From positions 1 through 6,414 of the forward strand of contig SEEY01000359.1 in the NCBI GenBank assembly GCA_004211235.1: a stretch of 6,414 nucleotides of DNA, written 5' to 3'. A program made the position numbers and the translations under genes. This document shows, piece by piece, positions 1 through 5,799 of the stretch (position 1 is its first letter; every line of letters starts with the position of its first letter). This DNA is from Rubrivivax sp. (GTDB taxonomy: Bacteria; Pseudomonadota; Gammaproteobacteria; Burkholderiales; Burkholderiaceae). Under the pieces are notes generated by a model. That model searched no databases and was not told the DNA's origin. It saw only the letters and a list, made by a program, of their open reading frames with translations.

Positions 1-1223
1 GCATGAACCAGTTCTGGCGACAAGGCGCCGAACTCGATCAGCCCCTGGCCGAGCGGCGCGGCGAGAACGCGCGCGCGCCAGCGCTGGAACTGGCTGGACC
101 CCATCTTCACGCCCAGCCCGATCAGCGTGGCCAGCCCCGCCACGGGACCGAGGCCTGGGATCAGCTTGGGCAGCACCGACTGAAGGAGGGGGGCGGCACT
201 GCTGACGAGCGAGCCAAGGGGAGATGTGCCGCTGCCGGTCAACGAATCGACGGCCTTGGCCAAGGCGGTGAGCTGGTCGACCGAGGCGGTCGAGCCCGTC
301 ACGCCCTGCACGGCGCTGACCGCGCTTTCGGCGGCCGCGACGATCTCGCCGAGATTCTCAGGCAGAACCCCCTTGGGCAGGATGGGCGCAAACGTTTCAA
401 GCACTGTCTTGGCCACCCCCAGATGGCGCTTGGCCATGGCCAGCTTGTCATTGAACTCGTCGGCGCGACCGAGCTGGGCGCTGCTCTGCGCGGCTTCGGT
501 CTGTGCGCTGCCCATTTGCTGTCTGGCCTGCGCCGCTTCACTCTCGGCCTTGGCGGCGGCCCCTGTCGCCTGGCCGGCGATCTTGGCCTGCGTCAGCGCC
601 TCGGTGTTCGCCCGCTCGATCTTTTCGAGGGCCTGTGCGGGCGTGCCCGAGGTGCGGGTCCCGAAGTAGAAACCGAAGACGCCGGTGATGATGCCGTTGA
701 TGTAGCCGGCAATGGCCTTGTCCGTGCCCACCGTGTCGCTGAAGAGCAGCATCGGCAGGCCGACGACGGCGACCACGAGAGCGAGTACTGCACGGATCGT
801 GCCCTCGGGCAACCCCATCGGCAGCTCCTTCAAGGCCGCGAGGCTGACCGGATCGAGCTTGTTGCCCTGGATCAGCGCAAAGAAGCGCCCCGACAACCAC
901 CACAGGAAGCCCGCAGTCGCGAGGCCAACGCCGAAGATGAGCACGGCCACAAGCAGGCGCAGGCCGTCGTGTTTAGCGTCACTGAACTGGAAACCGGCCA
1001 TCGCCGACAGGTCAGGCATGCCGAAGCCCTTTTGGAGCATCAGGCCCACCAGCGACACGGAGCCGCCGATCAGCAGGATCTTCAGGGGCAAGCGCATCAC
1101 ATCCAGCACGAGGGTCGCGAGACGCTGGCGCCACGGCGTCATCTCGGCCTCGGCACCCACCGGTTTCAGGGGGCGGCTTGCGGGCAGCGCTGGCTCGGTG
1201 GAACCGAGGTCGTCTTCGTTCAT
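1..1223 (-). CDS. Membrane-anchored protein of unknown function with Ala/Gln-rich coiled-coil region (C-terminus cut by window)
   Basis: The frame is open from an ATG at 1223 to the left edge, giving 407 codons with no stop, so the 3' end is missing. GAGGAG about 6 bases upstream is a good ribosome binding site and fixes the start. I do not recognise a named family. Visible parts: a polar, Pro-rich N-terminus (residues 1-45); hydrophobic helices at about 47-63, 88-110, 143-161 and 171-187; the segment LPEGTIRAVLAL (138-149) before the third helix and VFGFYFGTR (182-190) at the end of the fourth, an arrangement I associate loosely with uncharacterised bacterial membrane proteins. An Ala/Gln/Glu-rich, probably coiled-coil stretch follows (about 195-270), then a Gly/Ala/Pro-rich hydrophobic stretch near 350-375 (PGLGPVAGLATLIGLG). 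No catalytic motif is seen. It diverges from the YCII/ECF operon, so no functional link is implied. The gene is well supported; the function is unknown. Confidence 0.85.
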   Translation of the reverse strand, partial: MNEDDLGSTEPALPASRPLKPVGAEAEMTPWRQRLATLVLDVMRLPLKILLIGGSVSLVGLMLQKGFGMPDLSAMAGFQFSDAKHDGLRLLVAVLIFGVGLATAGFLWWLSGRFFALIQGNKLDPVSLAALKELPMGLPEGTIRAVLALVVAVVGLPMLLFSDTVGTDKAIAGYINGIITGVFGFYFGTRTSGTPAQALEKIERANTEALTQAKIAGQATGAAAKAESEAAQARQQMGSAQTEAAQSSAQLGRADEFNDKLAMAKRHLGVAKTVLETFAPILPKGVLPENLGEIVAAAESAVSAVQGVTGSTASVDQLTALAKAVDSLTGSGTSPLGSLVSSAAPLLQSVLPKLIPGLGPVAGLATLIGLGVKMGSSQFQRWRARVLAAPLGQGLIEFGALSPELVH

Positions 1224-1389
1224 TCGACGCTCCTCGCGCTTGGCAGGGTGAAGGGCGGGAAGAGTCTAGTGAGCCGGGTCTTGCGAAAGCATCACTCAAG
1301 TTGTGGAAGAGGGCCGGCCGACATCGAACATAGGGGGGGCGGCCACCGCGGGCGGAAGCGGCGTTTGTTGCAGCGCCCACCTCTCGACT

Positions 1390-1416
1390 TGTCGATTCTT
1401 GGGGTGCTCACCTGTC
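1390..1416 (+). promoter_or_regulatory. Candidate ECF-type promoter for the YCII/ECF42 operon
   Basis: TGTCGA at 1390-1395 and TGTC at 1413-1416 are separated by 17 bp and lie about 50 bp before the YCII start. From memory, the promoter motif described for Streptomyces ECF42 sigma factors has TGTCGA at -35 and a CG(A/T)C-like -10. The -35 here is exact and the -10 differs by one base from CGTC. This would suit autoregulation by the sigma factor encoded in the same operon. The rest of the 244-bp divergent region 1224-1467 holds nothing else convincing; I found no clear promoter for the leftward gene. Confidence 0.45.
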
Positions 1417-1467
1417 ATGGAGGAAGGCGCGCGGTGCGCCGATCATTGACCTTCAAAGGAGAACCTC

Positions 1468-1725
1468 ATGCGCTATTCCATGCTGCTCATTGCCGCAGAG
1501 CCGGAACCCGGGCAACTTAGTGAAGAGATCCTCGCCGCCGGCCAGGCGGCGTTTCGCAAGTACGCGAACGACCTCCACGCCGCTGGCGTGCTGGTGGCGG
1601 GGGACATCGACCTCGACGCCGCCCTGGCCTGGGCAGAGGCCTGCCCCGGAGCGCACTACGGCTCGGTGGAGGTGCGGCCCTGCGCCTTGACCGTCCGGGA
1701 CGGTCAATGGGTGCCACCGAAGTGA
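1468..1725 (+). CDS. YCII/DGPF-family protein, short form lacking the central domain core
   Basis: An 85-residue protein starting at ATG 1468 with an excellent ribosome binding site (AAGGAG at 1456-1461, 6-base spacing). The N-terminus (MRYSMLLIAAEPEPG, then a helix ending AAGVLVAGD, residues 1-46) and the C-terminal half (DLDAALAWAEACPG, 48-61, then GSVEVRP, 65-71) match the two ends of YCII-related (DGPF) proteins, which are dimeric alpha-beta barrel proteins of mostly unknown biochemical role. The middle of the family, with the TVRVRDG strand, the DGPF signature, the ETKE stretch and the GG(F/Y)YLI strand, is absent: residue 46 runs straight into the helix that normally follows them. Usual length is about 110-140 residues, so roughly 40 are missing with the frame intact. 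The tail TVRDGQWVPPK (74-85, starting at L73) faintly resembles the missing strand. YCII genes typically neighbour ECF42 sigma genes, as here; the next frame starts before this one stops. The family call is firm; whether this form folds and functions is unknown. Confidence 0.8.
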   Translation: MRYSMLLIAAEPEPGQLSEEILAAGQAAFRKYANDLHAAGVLVAGDIDLDAALAWAEACPGAHYGSVEVRPCALTVRDGQWVPPK

Positions 1726-2993
1726 CGGCGGCCGTCGGGCGCGGGCTTGCCGTCGTGGCTGCTGCGAAAGCAGCCGCAGCGGCCGCGCTCCACGACAGCT
1801 ACGGGCGCCTGCTGGCGTTGCTGGCGTCCCGTGCCCATGGGGACATTGCCGCCGCAGAGGACGCGCTGGCGTCGGCCTTCGAGGAGGCCTTGCGCCAGTG
1901 GCCGGCGCAAGGCGTTCCCGAGCGTATCGAAGCCTGGCTGTTCACCGTGGCTCGGAACCGGCTGAGCAACCACCGGGCCGCTCCCGCTCAGCGTGCGGCC
2001 GTGCCCATTGACGAGTTGGCCGAGCTGATTCCCGCGCCGGCCTTGCCCGAGCCCGACGCGCTGCCGGACGAGCGGCTGGCGCTGCTGTTCGTTTGTGCTC
2101 ACCCCACGATTTCCGCCGACTGCCGGGTGGCGCTGATGCTGCAGACCGTCCTCGGCCTGGAGGCGAAGTTCATCGCCGAGGCCTTTGCCCTGCCGCAAGC
2201 CACCCTCGCCCAGCGGCTGGTGCGTGCAAAGCGGCGGATTCGCGAGGCAGGCATCCCGTTCGAGGTGCCGGGTCCAGGCGAATGGCCGACGCGGCTGCCG
2301 GCGGTTCTGGAAGCGCTTTACGGCGCCTACGCCCTGGACTGGCTGCCGGCAGCAGGCCGCATCGAACGGGACGCCCTGGCGGGCGAAGCGCTGTACCTCT
2401 CCGTGCTGTTGACCCGCCTGTTGCCCGGCGAGGCCGAAGTGCTGGGCCTCGCCGCGCTCTTGATGCTCAGCATTGCACGCACGGCAGCACGCCTTGACGA
2501 TGAAGGGGCGTTCGTGCCCCTCTCGGAGCAGGACACCTCGCGCTGGGACGCGGCGCTCATCGCGCAGGGCGAGCGGCTCCTCCATCGCGCGCATGCGATG
2601 CAGCAGCCTGGACGTTTCCAGATCGAGGCCGCCATCGAGTCGGCGCATTGCGCGCGGCGCCTGGACGGGGCGACGGACTGGCTTGCGCTGCTGCGACTGC
2701 ATGAGGCGCTGTTGCTGCAAGCGCCGTCGCTGGGCGCCCAGGTGGCCACCGTGGCCTGCCTCGCGGAAGTGCGAGGTGCGGCTGCAGCCCTGGACCGCCT
2801 GGAAGCGTTGACGCGGACCGACCCCGAGCGCTGGCGCCGCTTCCAGAATGCCTGGGCGACACGCGCTGACCTGCTTCATCGCCTGGACCGGTGGCCCGAG
2901 GCGAAGCAGGCGTATGAAAAGGCCGCCTCGCTCACGGTTGACGCGGCGCTGCGCGCCCACCTGCGGCGGCGCCAGGAGGGATGTGGGGTTTGA
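1707..2993 (+). CDS. ECF42-type RNA polymerase sigma factor with C-terminal DUF6596/TPR-like extension
   Basis: A 428-residue alternative sigma factor, expected to direct RNA polymerase to a small set of promoters. Region 2 spans about residues 28-90, with the AWLFTVARNRLSNHR segment (76-90). Region 4 spans about 120-180, with DERLALLFVCAHP (121-133) and the helix-turn-helix end TLAQRLVRAKRRIREAG (166-182), which is the hallmark of this group. The long C-terminus shows the expected blocks: LYGAYALDWLPAAG, then EALYLSVLLTRLLPGEAEVLGLAALLML, an EQDTSRWDAALIAQGERLL block, and finally a TPR-like stretch (ATRADLLHRLDRWPEAKQAY). In this family the extension, rather than an anti-sigma factor, is thought to control activity, and no anti-sigma gene is adjacent. 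The frame overlaps the YCII gene by 19 bp; an in-frame GTG at 1722 would give a 4-base GTGA overlap instead. Either arrangement implies translational coupling. The YCII neighbour agrees with the usual ECF42 gene context. Confidence 0.9.
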   Translation: MGATEVTAAVGRGLAVVAAAKAAAAAALHDSYGRLLALLASRAHGDIAAAEDALASAFEEALRQWPAQGVPERIEAWLFTVARNRLSNHRAAPAQRAAVPIDELAELIPAPALPEPDALPDERLALLFVCAHPTISADCRVALMLQTVLGLEAKFIAEAFALPQATLAQRLVRAKRRIREAGIPFEVPGPGEWPTRLPAVLEALYGAYALDWLPAAGRIERDALAGEALYLSVLLTRLLPGEAEVLGLAALLMLSIARTAARLDDEGAFVPLSEQDTSRWDAALIAQGERLLHRAHAMQQPGRFQIEAAIESAHCARRLDGATDWLALLRLHEALLLQAPSLGAQVATVACLAEVRGAAAALDRLEALTRTDPERWRRFQNAWATRADLLHRLDRWPEAKQAYEKAASLTVDAALRAHLRRRQEGCGV

Positions 2994-3195
2994 GGGCTCG
3001 CCACATCTGGCGTGCAACACGTGAATCCCGGTCATTGCTCGCTCACAGCGGGTAATCGCCCAGCCGGCGGCGGCGGCGACGAGTTCATCGACATCGCACT
3101 GACCACGACCTGGGCGCCGACGTTCACCGCCGCGGACCTCGCAGGAGGGAGAACCCTTCGCCTTCCCGCTTGCCGGAAACCCTTAGCGGAACCAC

Positions 3196-3224
3196 TTGCT
3201 CGGTCGCCCCAGATCGCCCACAAT
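3196..3224 (+). promoter_or_regulatory. Weak candidate sigma-70 promoter for the LacI-type regulator gene
   Basis: TTGCTC (3196-3201) and CACAAT (3219-3224) have a 17-bp spacer; each matches its consensus only partly (3 of 6 and 4 of 6). Transcription would start near 3231, inside the palindrome at 3222-3243, which is where a repressor would block it. The placement is attractive but the boxes alone are weak. The upstream intergenic stretch from 2994 shows no convincing gene: the frame that is open there from GTG 3012 has no LacI-family similarity before the helix-turn-helix. Confidence 0.3.
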
Positions 3225-3243
3225 AAGTTAACGATAACTTATT
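3222..3243 (+). promoter_or_regulatory. LacI-family operator (AT-rich palindrome) before the regulator gene
   Basis: A 22-bp palindrome: perfect 9-bp arms AATAAGTTA and TAACTTATT around ACGA, with a central CG. Symmetry of this length with a central CpG is typical of LacI-family operators, where hinge residues of the repressor wedge into the central step. It is strikingly AT-rich in GC-rich surroundings and ends 11 bases before the regulator's start codon, so autoregulation is likely. Its left 17 bases recur with 14 identities at 5783-5799, across the start of the GH88 gene. Confidence 0.75.
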
Positions 3244-3254
3244 CGTATCACAGC

Positions 3255-4349
3255 ATGACCATTTCCCCCGACGACACCCAGCCCCTGGGCGGACGCGTCA
3301 CCGTGACGGACATCGCCGCCGTGGCGGGCGTGTCGGTCATGACGGTGTCTCGCGCGCTCAGCGGCAAGGGGTATGTCGCCGAGGGAACGCGGGCCAAGGT
3401 GCATCAGGTGGCGCAGTCGCTCGGCTACGTCGCCAATATTGGTGCGAAGGTGATGAAGGGTGGCCGTACCGGCGTGCTCGGCCTGCTGGTGAGTGACTTC
3501 CAGTCGCCGGTGGTCGCCGCCATCATCGGTGCCACGAGCCGCATGGTGAAGCAGGCCGGGCTCGACCTGATTCTGTACGACATCGCCCCAGTGGCGGGTG
3601 GCAAGACGCGCAACGACATCGGCACGATGTTCTCCAGCCTGTGCGATGGGCTGTTGCTCATCCTGCCGGGCCAGCATGCCGAGCAGCTCGACCAGTTTCA
3701 GCGCCTGAGTCTTCCCGTGGTGCTGGTGAACTACTGGCGTGCGCCCACGCCGCTGCCGGTCGTGCGGGCCGACAACTACGACGGCGCCCATGGCATCACC
3801 CAGCACCTGCTCGACCTGGGTCACCGCCGCATCGCCTTCATCCGCGGCACGTCGTATTCCGGCCAGAGTGCCGAGCGCGAGCGCGGCTACCTTGCGGCAC
3901 TCGCAGCAGCGGGTATCGCGGCAGATCCCGCCCTCATCGTCGACGGTGCGTTCAGCCAGCAATCGGGCTTTGAGCAGGGCCGGGCCTTGCTGGATTCACC
4001 GCGCCTGCCCACGGCGGTTTTCTGCGCCAACGACCTGATGGCGCAAGGCGTGCTGGACGCGGCGCGGATGGCGGGCTTGTCAGTGCCCGAGCAGCTCTCG
4101 GTCGTGGGCTTCGACGACATTCCGTCCGCCGCCCAATGCCATCCGGCGCTCACCACCGTGCGTCAGGACTATGAACAGCTGGGCGAGAACGCGGTGCGCC
4201 TGCTGCTGCAGCACATCGAGCACGGCAGCCAGCGCGGCGTGCGCATCGAGCTGCAGAGCCACCTCGTCATCCGCGATTCGACCGCACCGCCTCAGCCGGC
4301 CAAGCCCGTGCGGTCGGCCCGTGCGTCCGCTGCCACCAAGCGCCGCTGA
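3255..4349 (+). CDS. LacI-family transcriptional repressor, probably of the uronide-use genes
   Basis: A 364-residue protein from ATG 3255. The frame is open further up to a GTG at 3012, but that extension has no family similarity and would place the operator inside the gene, so 3255 is preferred; the start has no clear Shine-Dalgarno sequence. The helix-turn-helix is VTVTDIAAVAGVSVMTVSRA (residues 15-34), followed by GYVAEGTRAKV and LGYVAN. The hinge helix reads AKVMKGGRTG (64-73), where most relatives have a leucine at the position of Met67. The periplasmic-binding-protein-like sensor domain covers about 73-340, with LGLLVSDFQSP, the conserved ADNYDGAHGITQHLLDLGHRRIAFI segment and VGFDDIPSAAQCHPALTTVRQ near the C-terminal side. 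A basic Pro/Ala/Arg tail ends the protein. The transporter gene begins 11 bp after its stop, giving a two-gene operon. The effector is probably a uronate or uronide derivative, inferred only from its neighbours. Confidence 0.92.
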   Translation: MTISPDDTQPLGGRVTVTDIAAVAGVSVMTVSRALSGKGYVAEGTRAKVHQVAQSLGYVANIGAKVMKGGRTGVLGLLVSDFQSPVVAAIIGATSRMVKQAGLDLILYDIAPVAGGKTRNDIGTMFSSLCDGLLLILPGQHAEQLDQFQRLSLPVVLVNYWRAPTPLPVVRADNYDGAHGITQHLLDLGHRRIAFIRGTSYSGQSAERERGYLAALAAAGIAADPALIVDGAFSQQSGFEQGRALLDSPRLPTAVFCANDLMAQGVLDAARMAGLSVPEQLSVVGFDDIPSAAQCHPALTTVRQDYEQLGENAVRLLLQHIEHGSQRGVRIELQSHLVIRDSTAPPQPAKPVRSARASAATKRR

Positions 4350-4360
4350 CCGAGCCTGCC

Positions 4361-5737
4361 ATGGAAGCCCGCATGAACGTCGACGTCGGCCTGCCGGAAG
4401 CACCGCGCCAGTGGCACTGCGGCAGCCTCGTCTACGGCATGGCCGGCCTGGTGGCCCTGTTCGGCTGGCTGCTGCTGGGCGACTTCGCCTGGAGCATCAA
4501 GGAGCGTGCGGTGGTGCCCGTCGCCCAGGTGCTGCTCAAGCAGTTGCAGGCAAGCGACTTCTTCATCGCGCTCGTGGTCGGCTCGCTGCCGGCCGGGCTT
4601 GGCATGCTGCTGGGCCCAGTCATCGCGGTGAAGTCCGATCGTCATCGCGGCCGTTTTGGCCGCCGCATTCCCTTCCTGCTGATGCCCGTGCCGGCCATCG
4701 TCGTTGGCCTGCTCGGCATGGCAGCGACGCCGGTGGCGGGTGCGCTGCTGCACCCGCTGCTGGGCTCTCTGTCACCGGGCGAGCGGCTGTGTCAGCTGGC
4801 CTGGTTCAGCCTCATGTGGACGGTGTTCGAGGTGGCCTCGGTGACGGCCAACGCCGTGTTCGGCGGGCTCATCAACGACGTGGTGCCGCAGCCGCTGGTC
4901 GGCCGCTTCTACGGCCTGTTCCGCGCCACCAGTTTGCTCGCAGGCATCGGCTTCTCCTCGCTCGTGCTGGGCGATGCCGAACAGCATTTCGCCACCATCT
5001 TCACCGGCATCGCGTTGGTCTACGGCACCTGCTTCGTGCTGGTGTGCTGGCGGGTGCGCGAGGGCCGCTACCCGCCACCCGAGCCGCTGCCGGTGGGCGA
5101 AGGCGGGTTGGCCGCGGGCGCGCGGCGCTACCTGCGCGAGTGCTTCAGCCACCGCTTCTATGTGCTGCTGTTCCTGGCCATGATGCTGGGCCTGGTCTGC
5201 GGCAGCCCGGTCAACAGCTTCGGCGTGTTCTATGCCCGCCAGGTCGGCCTGGGCCTGGGCGGCTACGGCGACGCGCTGGCGCTCACCTATGCCTGCTCGC
5301 TGGTGCTGGCGCTGCCAGTGGGCTGGCTGGCGGACCGCTTCCATCCGCTGCGCGTGGGGCTGGTGGCGATCTGCGCCTACGCGCTGTGCATGCTGGCTGC
5401 CGGCCTGTGGGTGCAGGACGCACAGCAGTTCGGCGCCGCCTTCGTGCTGCACGGCGTCGTGTCGGGCATCTACCTGACAGGCACCGCAGCGCTGGGCCAG
5501 TACCTGTTTCCCGCCGCGCGCTTCGCGCAGTTCTTCTCGGCGATGAACCTGCTGGCGGCCGTCGGCTACATGCTGGTCGCGCCCACGATGGGCGGCTGGC
5601 TGGACGCCACCGGCAGCCAGTACCGCCACACCTTCGTCGCCAGCGGCGTGCTCGCCGTGCTTTCTGCGCTTTGCTACGTGGCCTTGATCGGCCAGATGCG
5701 CAGGCACGGCGGCTTCCGCAACTACCAAGCTCCCTGA
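4361..5737 (+). CDS. MFS-type sugar/uronide transporter
   Basis: A 458-residue, strongly hydrophobic protein with about 12 predicted membrane helices in two halves, split by a hydrophilic loop at about residues 228-262 (WRVREGRYPPPEPLP onward). The loop between helices 2 and 3 carries the charged, motif-A-like SDRHRGRFGRRIPF (92-105), and the second half has the corresponding GWLADRFHPLRVG. This pattern fits major facilitator sugar carriers, including those resembling glycoside-cation symporters. It probably imports the oligosaccharide that the downstream GH88 enzyme cleaves; substrate is inferred from context only. The gene follows the repressor by 11 bp and ends at an intrinsic terminator. 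A second start, ATG 4373 (454 residues), has GGAAG upstream at better spacing and may be the real one; 4361 has only a weak GAG. Confidence 0.88.
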   Translation: MEARMNVDVGLPEAPRQWHCGSLVYGMAGLVALFGWLLLGDFAWSIKERAVVPVAQVLLKQLQASDFFIALVVGSLPAGLGMLLGPVIAVKSDRHRGRFGRRIPFLLMPVPAIVVGLLGMAATPVAGALLHPLLGSLSPGERLCQLAWFSLMWTVFEVASVTANAVFGGLINDVVPQPLVGRFYGLFRATSLLAGIGFSSLVLGDAEQHFATIFTGIALVYGTCFVLVCWRVREGRYPPPEPLPVGEGGLAAGARRYLRECFSHRFYVLLFLAMMLGLVCGSPVNSFGVFYARQVGLGLGGYGDALALTYACSLVLALPVGWLADRFHPLRVGLVAICAYALCMLAAGLWVQDAQQFGAAFVLHGVVSGIYLTGTAALGQYLFPAARFAQFFSAMNLLAAVGYMLVAPTMGGWLDATGSQYRHTFVASGVLAVLSALCYVALIGQMRRHGGFRNYQAP

Positions 5738-5746
5738 GTCTCCTTT

Positions 5747-5782
5747 GACGGCCGCGCGCGGGCGTGGCCGTCTCTTTTTCTT
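5747..5782 (+). terminator. Rho-independent terminator after the transporter gene
   Basis: The stem 5747-5757 pairs with 5762-5772 (11 pairs including one G-U; the outer 7 bp are GACGGCC and GGCCGTC) around a 4-base loop, and is followed at once by the T-rich run TCTTTTTCTT. It lies 9 bases after the transporter stop codon. It would end the repressor-transporter transcript and leave the GH88 gene dependent on its own promoter or on read-through. Confidence 0.85.
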
Positions 5783-5799
5783 AATATGTTGACGTTAAC
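5783..5799 (+). promoter_or_regulatory. Second LacI-family operator, overlapping the GH88 start codon
   Basis: AATATGTTGACGTTAAC matches the left 17 bases of the operator before the repressor gene (AATAAGTTAACGATAAC) at 14 positions; the 12-bp core from 5788 (GTTGACGTTAAC) matches at 10 of 12 and is itself nearly palindromic around a central CG. The symmetry is weaker than at the first site because the right flank is not conserved. The GH88 ATG (5786-5788) lies inside it. Confidence 0.6.

Noticed and set aside
1426..1440. Small inverted repeat GGCGC/GCGCC in the YCII leader
   Set aside because: A 5-bp GC stem with a 5-base loop is expected by chance at this GC content.
3..1520. Long plus-strand open frame of 505 codons opposite the left membrane-protein gene
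   Set aside because: The minus-strand frame has a proper ribosome binding site, membrane helices and plausible protein composition; the plus-strand translation is Arg/Gly/His-rich low-complexity sequence typical of an antisense frame in GC-rich DNA.
2980..3007. Hairpin GATGTGG/CCACATC across the sigma-gene stop codon, as a terminator
   Set aside because: A 7-bp stem with a 14-base loop and no T-run after it; too weak to call an intrinsic terminator.
1704..3035. Minus-strand open frame of 443 codons opposite the sigma factor
   Set aside because: The plus-strand product matches the ECF42 architecture along its whole length; the antisense product matches nothing I recognise.
3143..3148. AGGAGG, a perfect Shine-Dalgarno-like sequence in the intergenic region
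   Set aside because: No start codon follows at a usable distance, so it is probably chance or a relic.
3012..3254. N-terminal extension of the LacI-type regulator from GTG 3012
   Set aside because: The 81 extra residues have no family similarity, and the extension would contain the palindromic operator. ATG 3255 gives the normal distance to the helix-turn-helix.
4171..5748. Plus-strand open frame of 525 codons overlapping the regulator end and transporter
   Set aside because: It is an Arg/Ala-rich shifted frame; the transporter frame gives clear membrane helices and MFS motifs.
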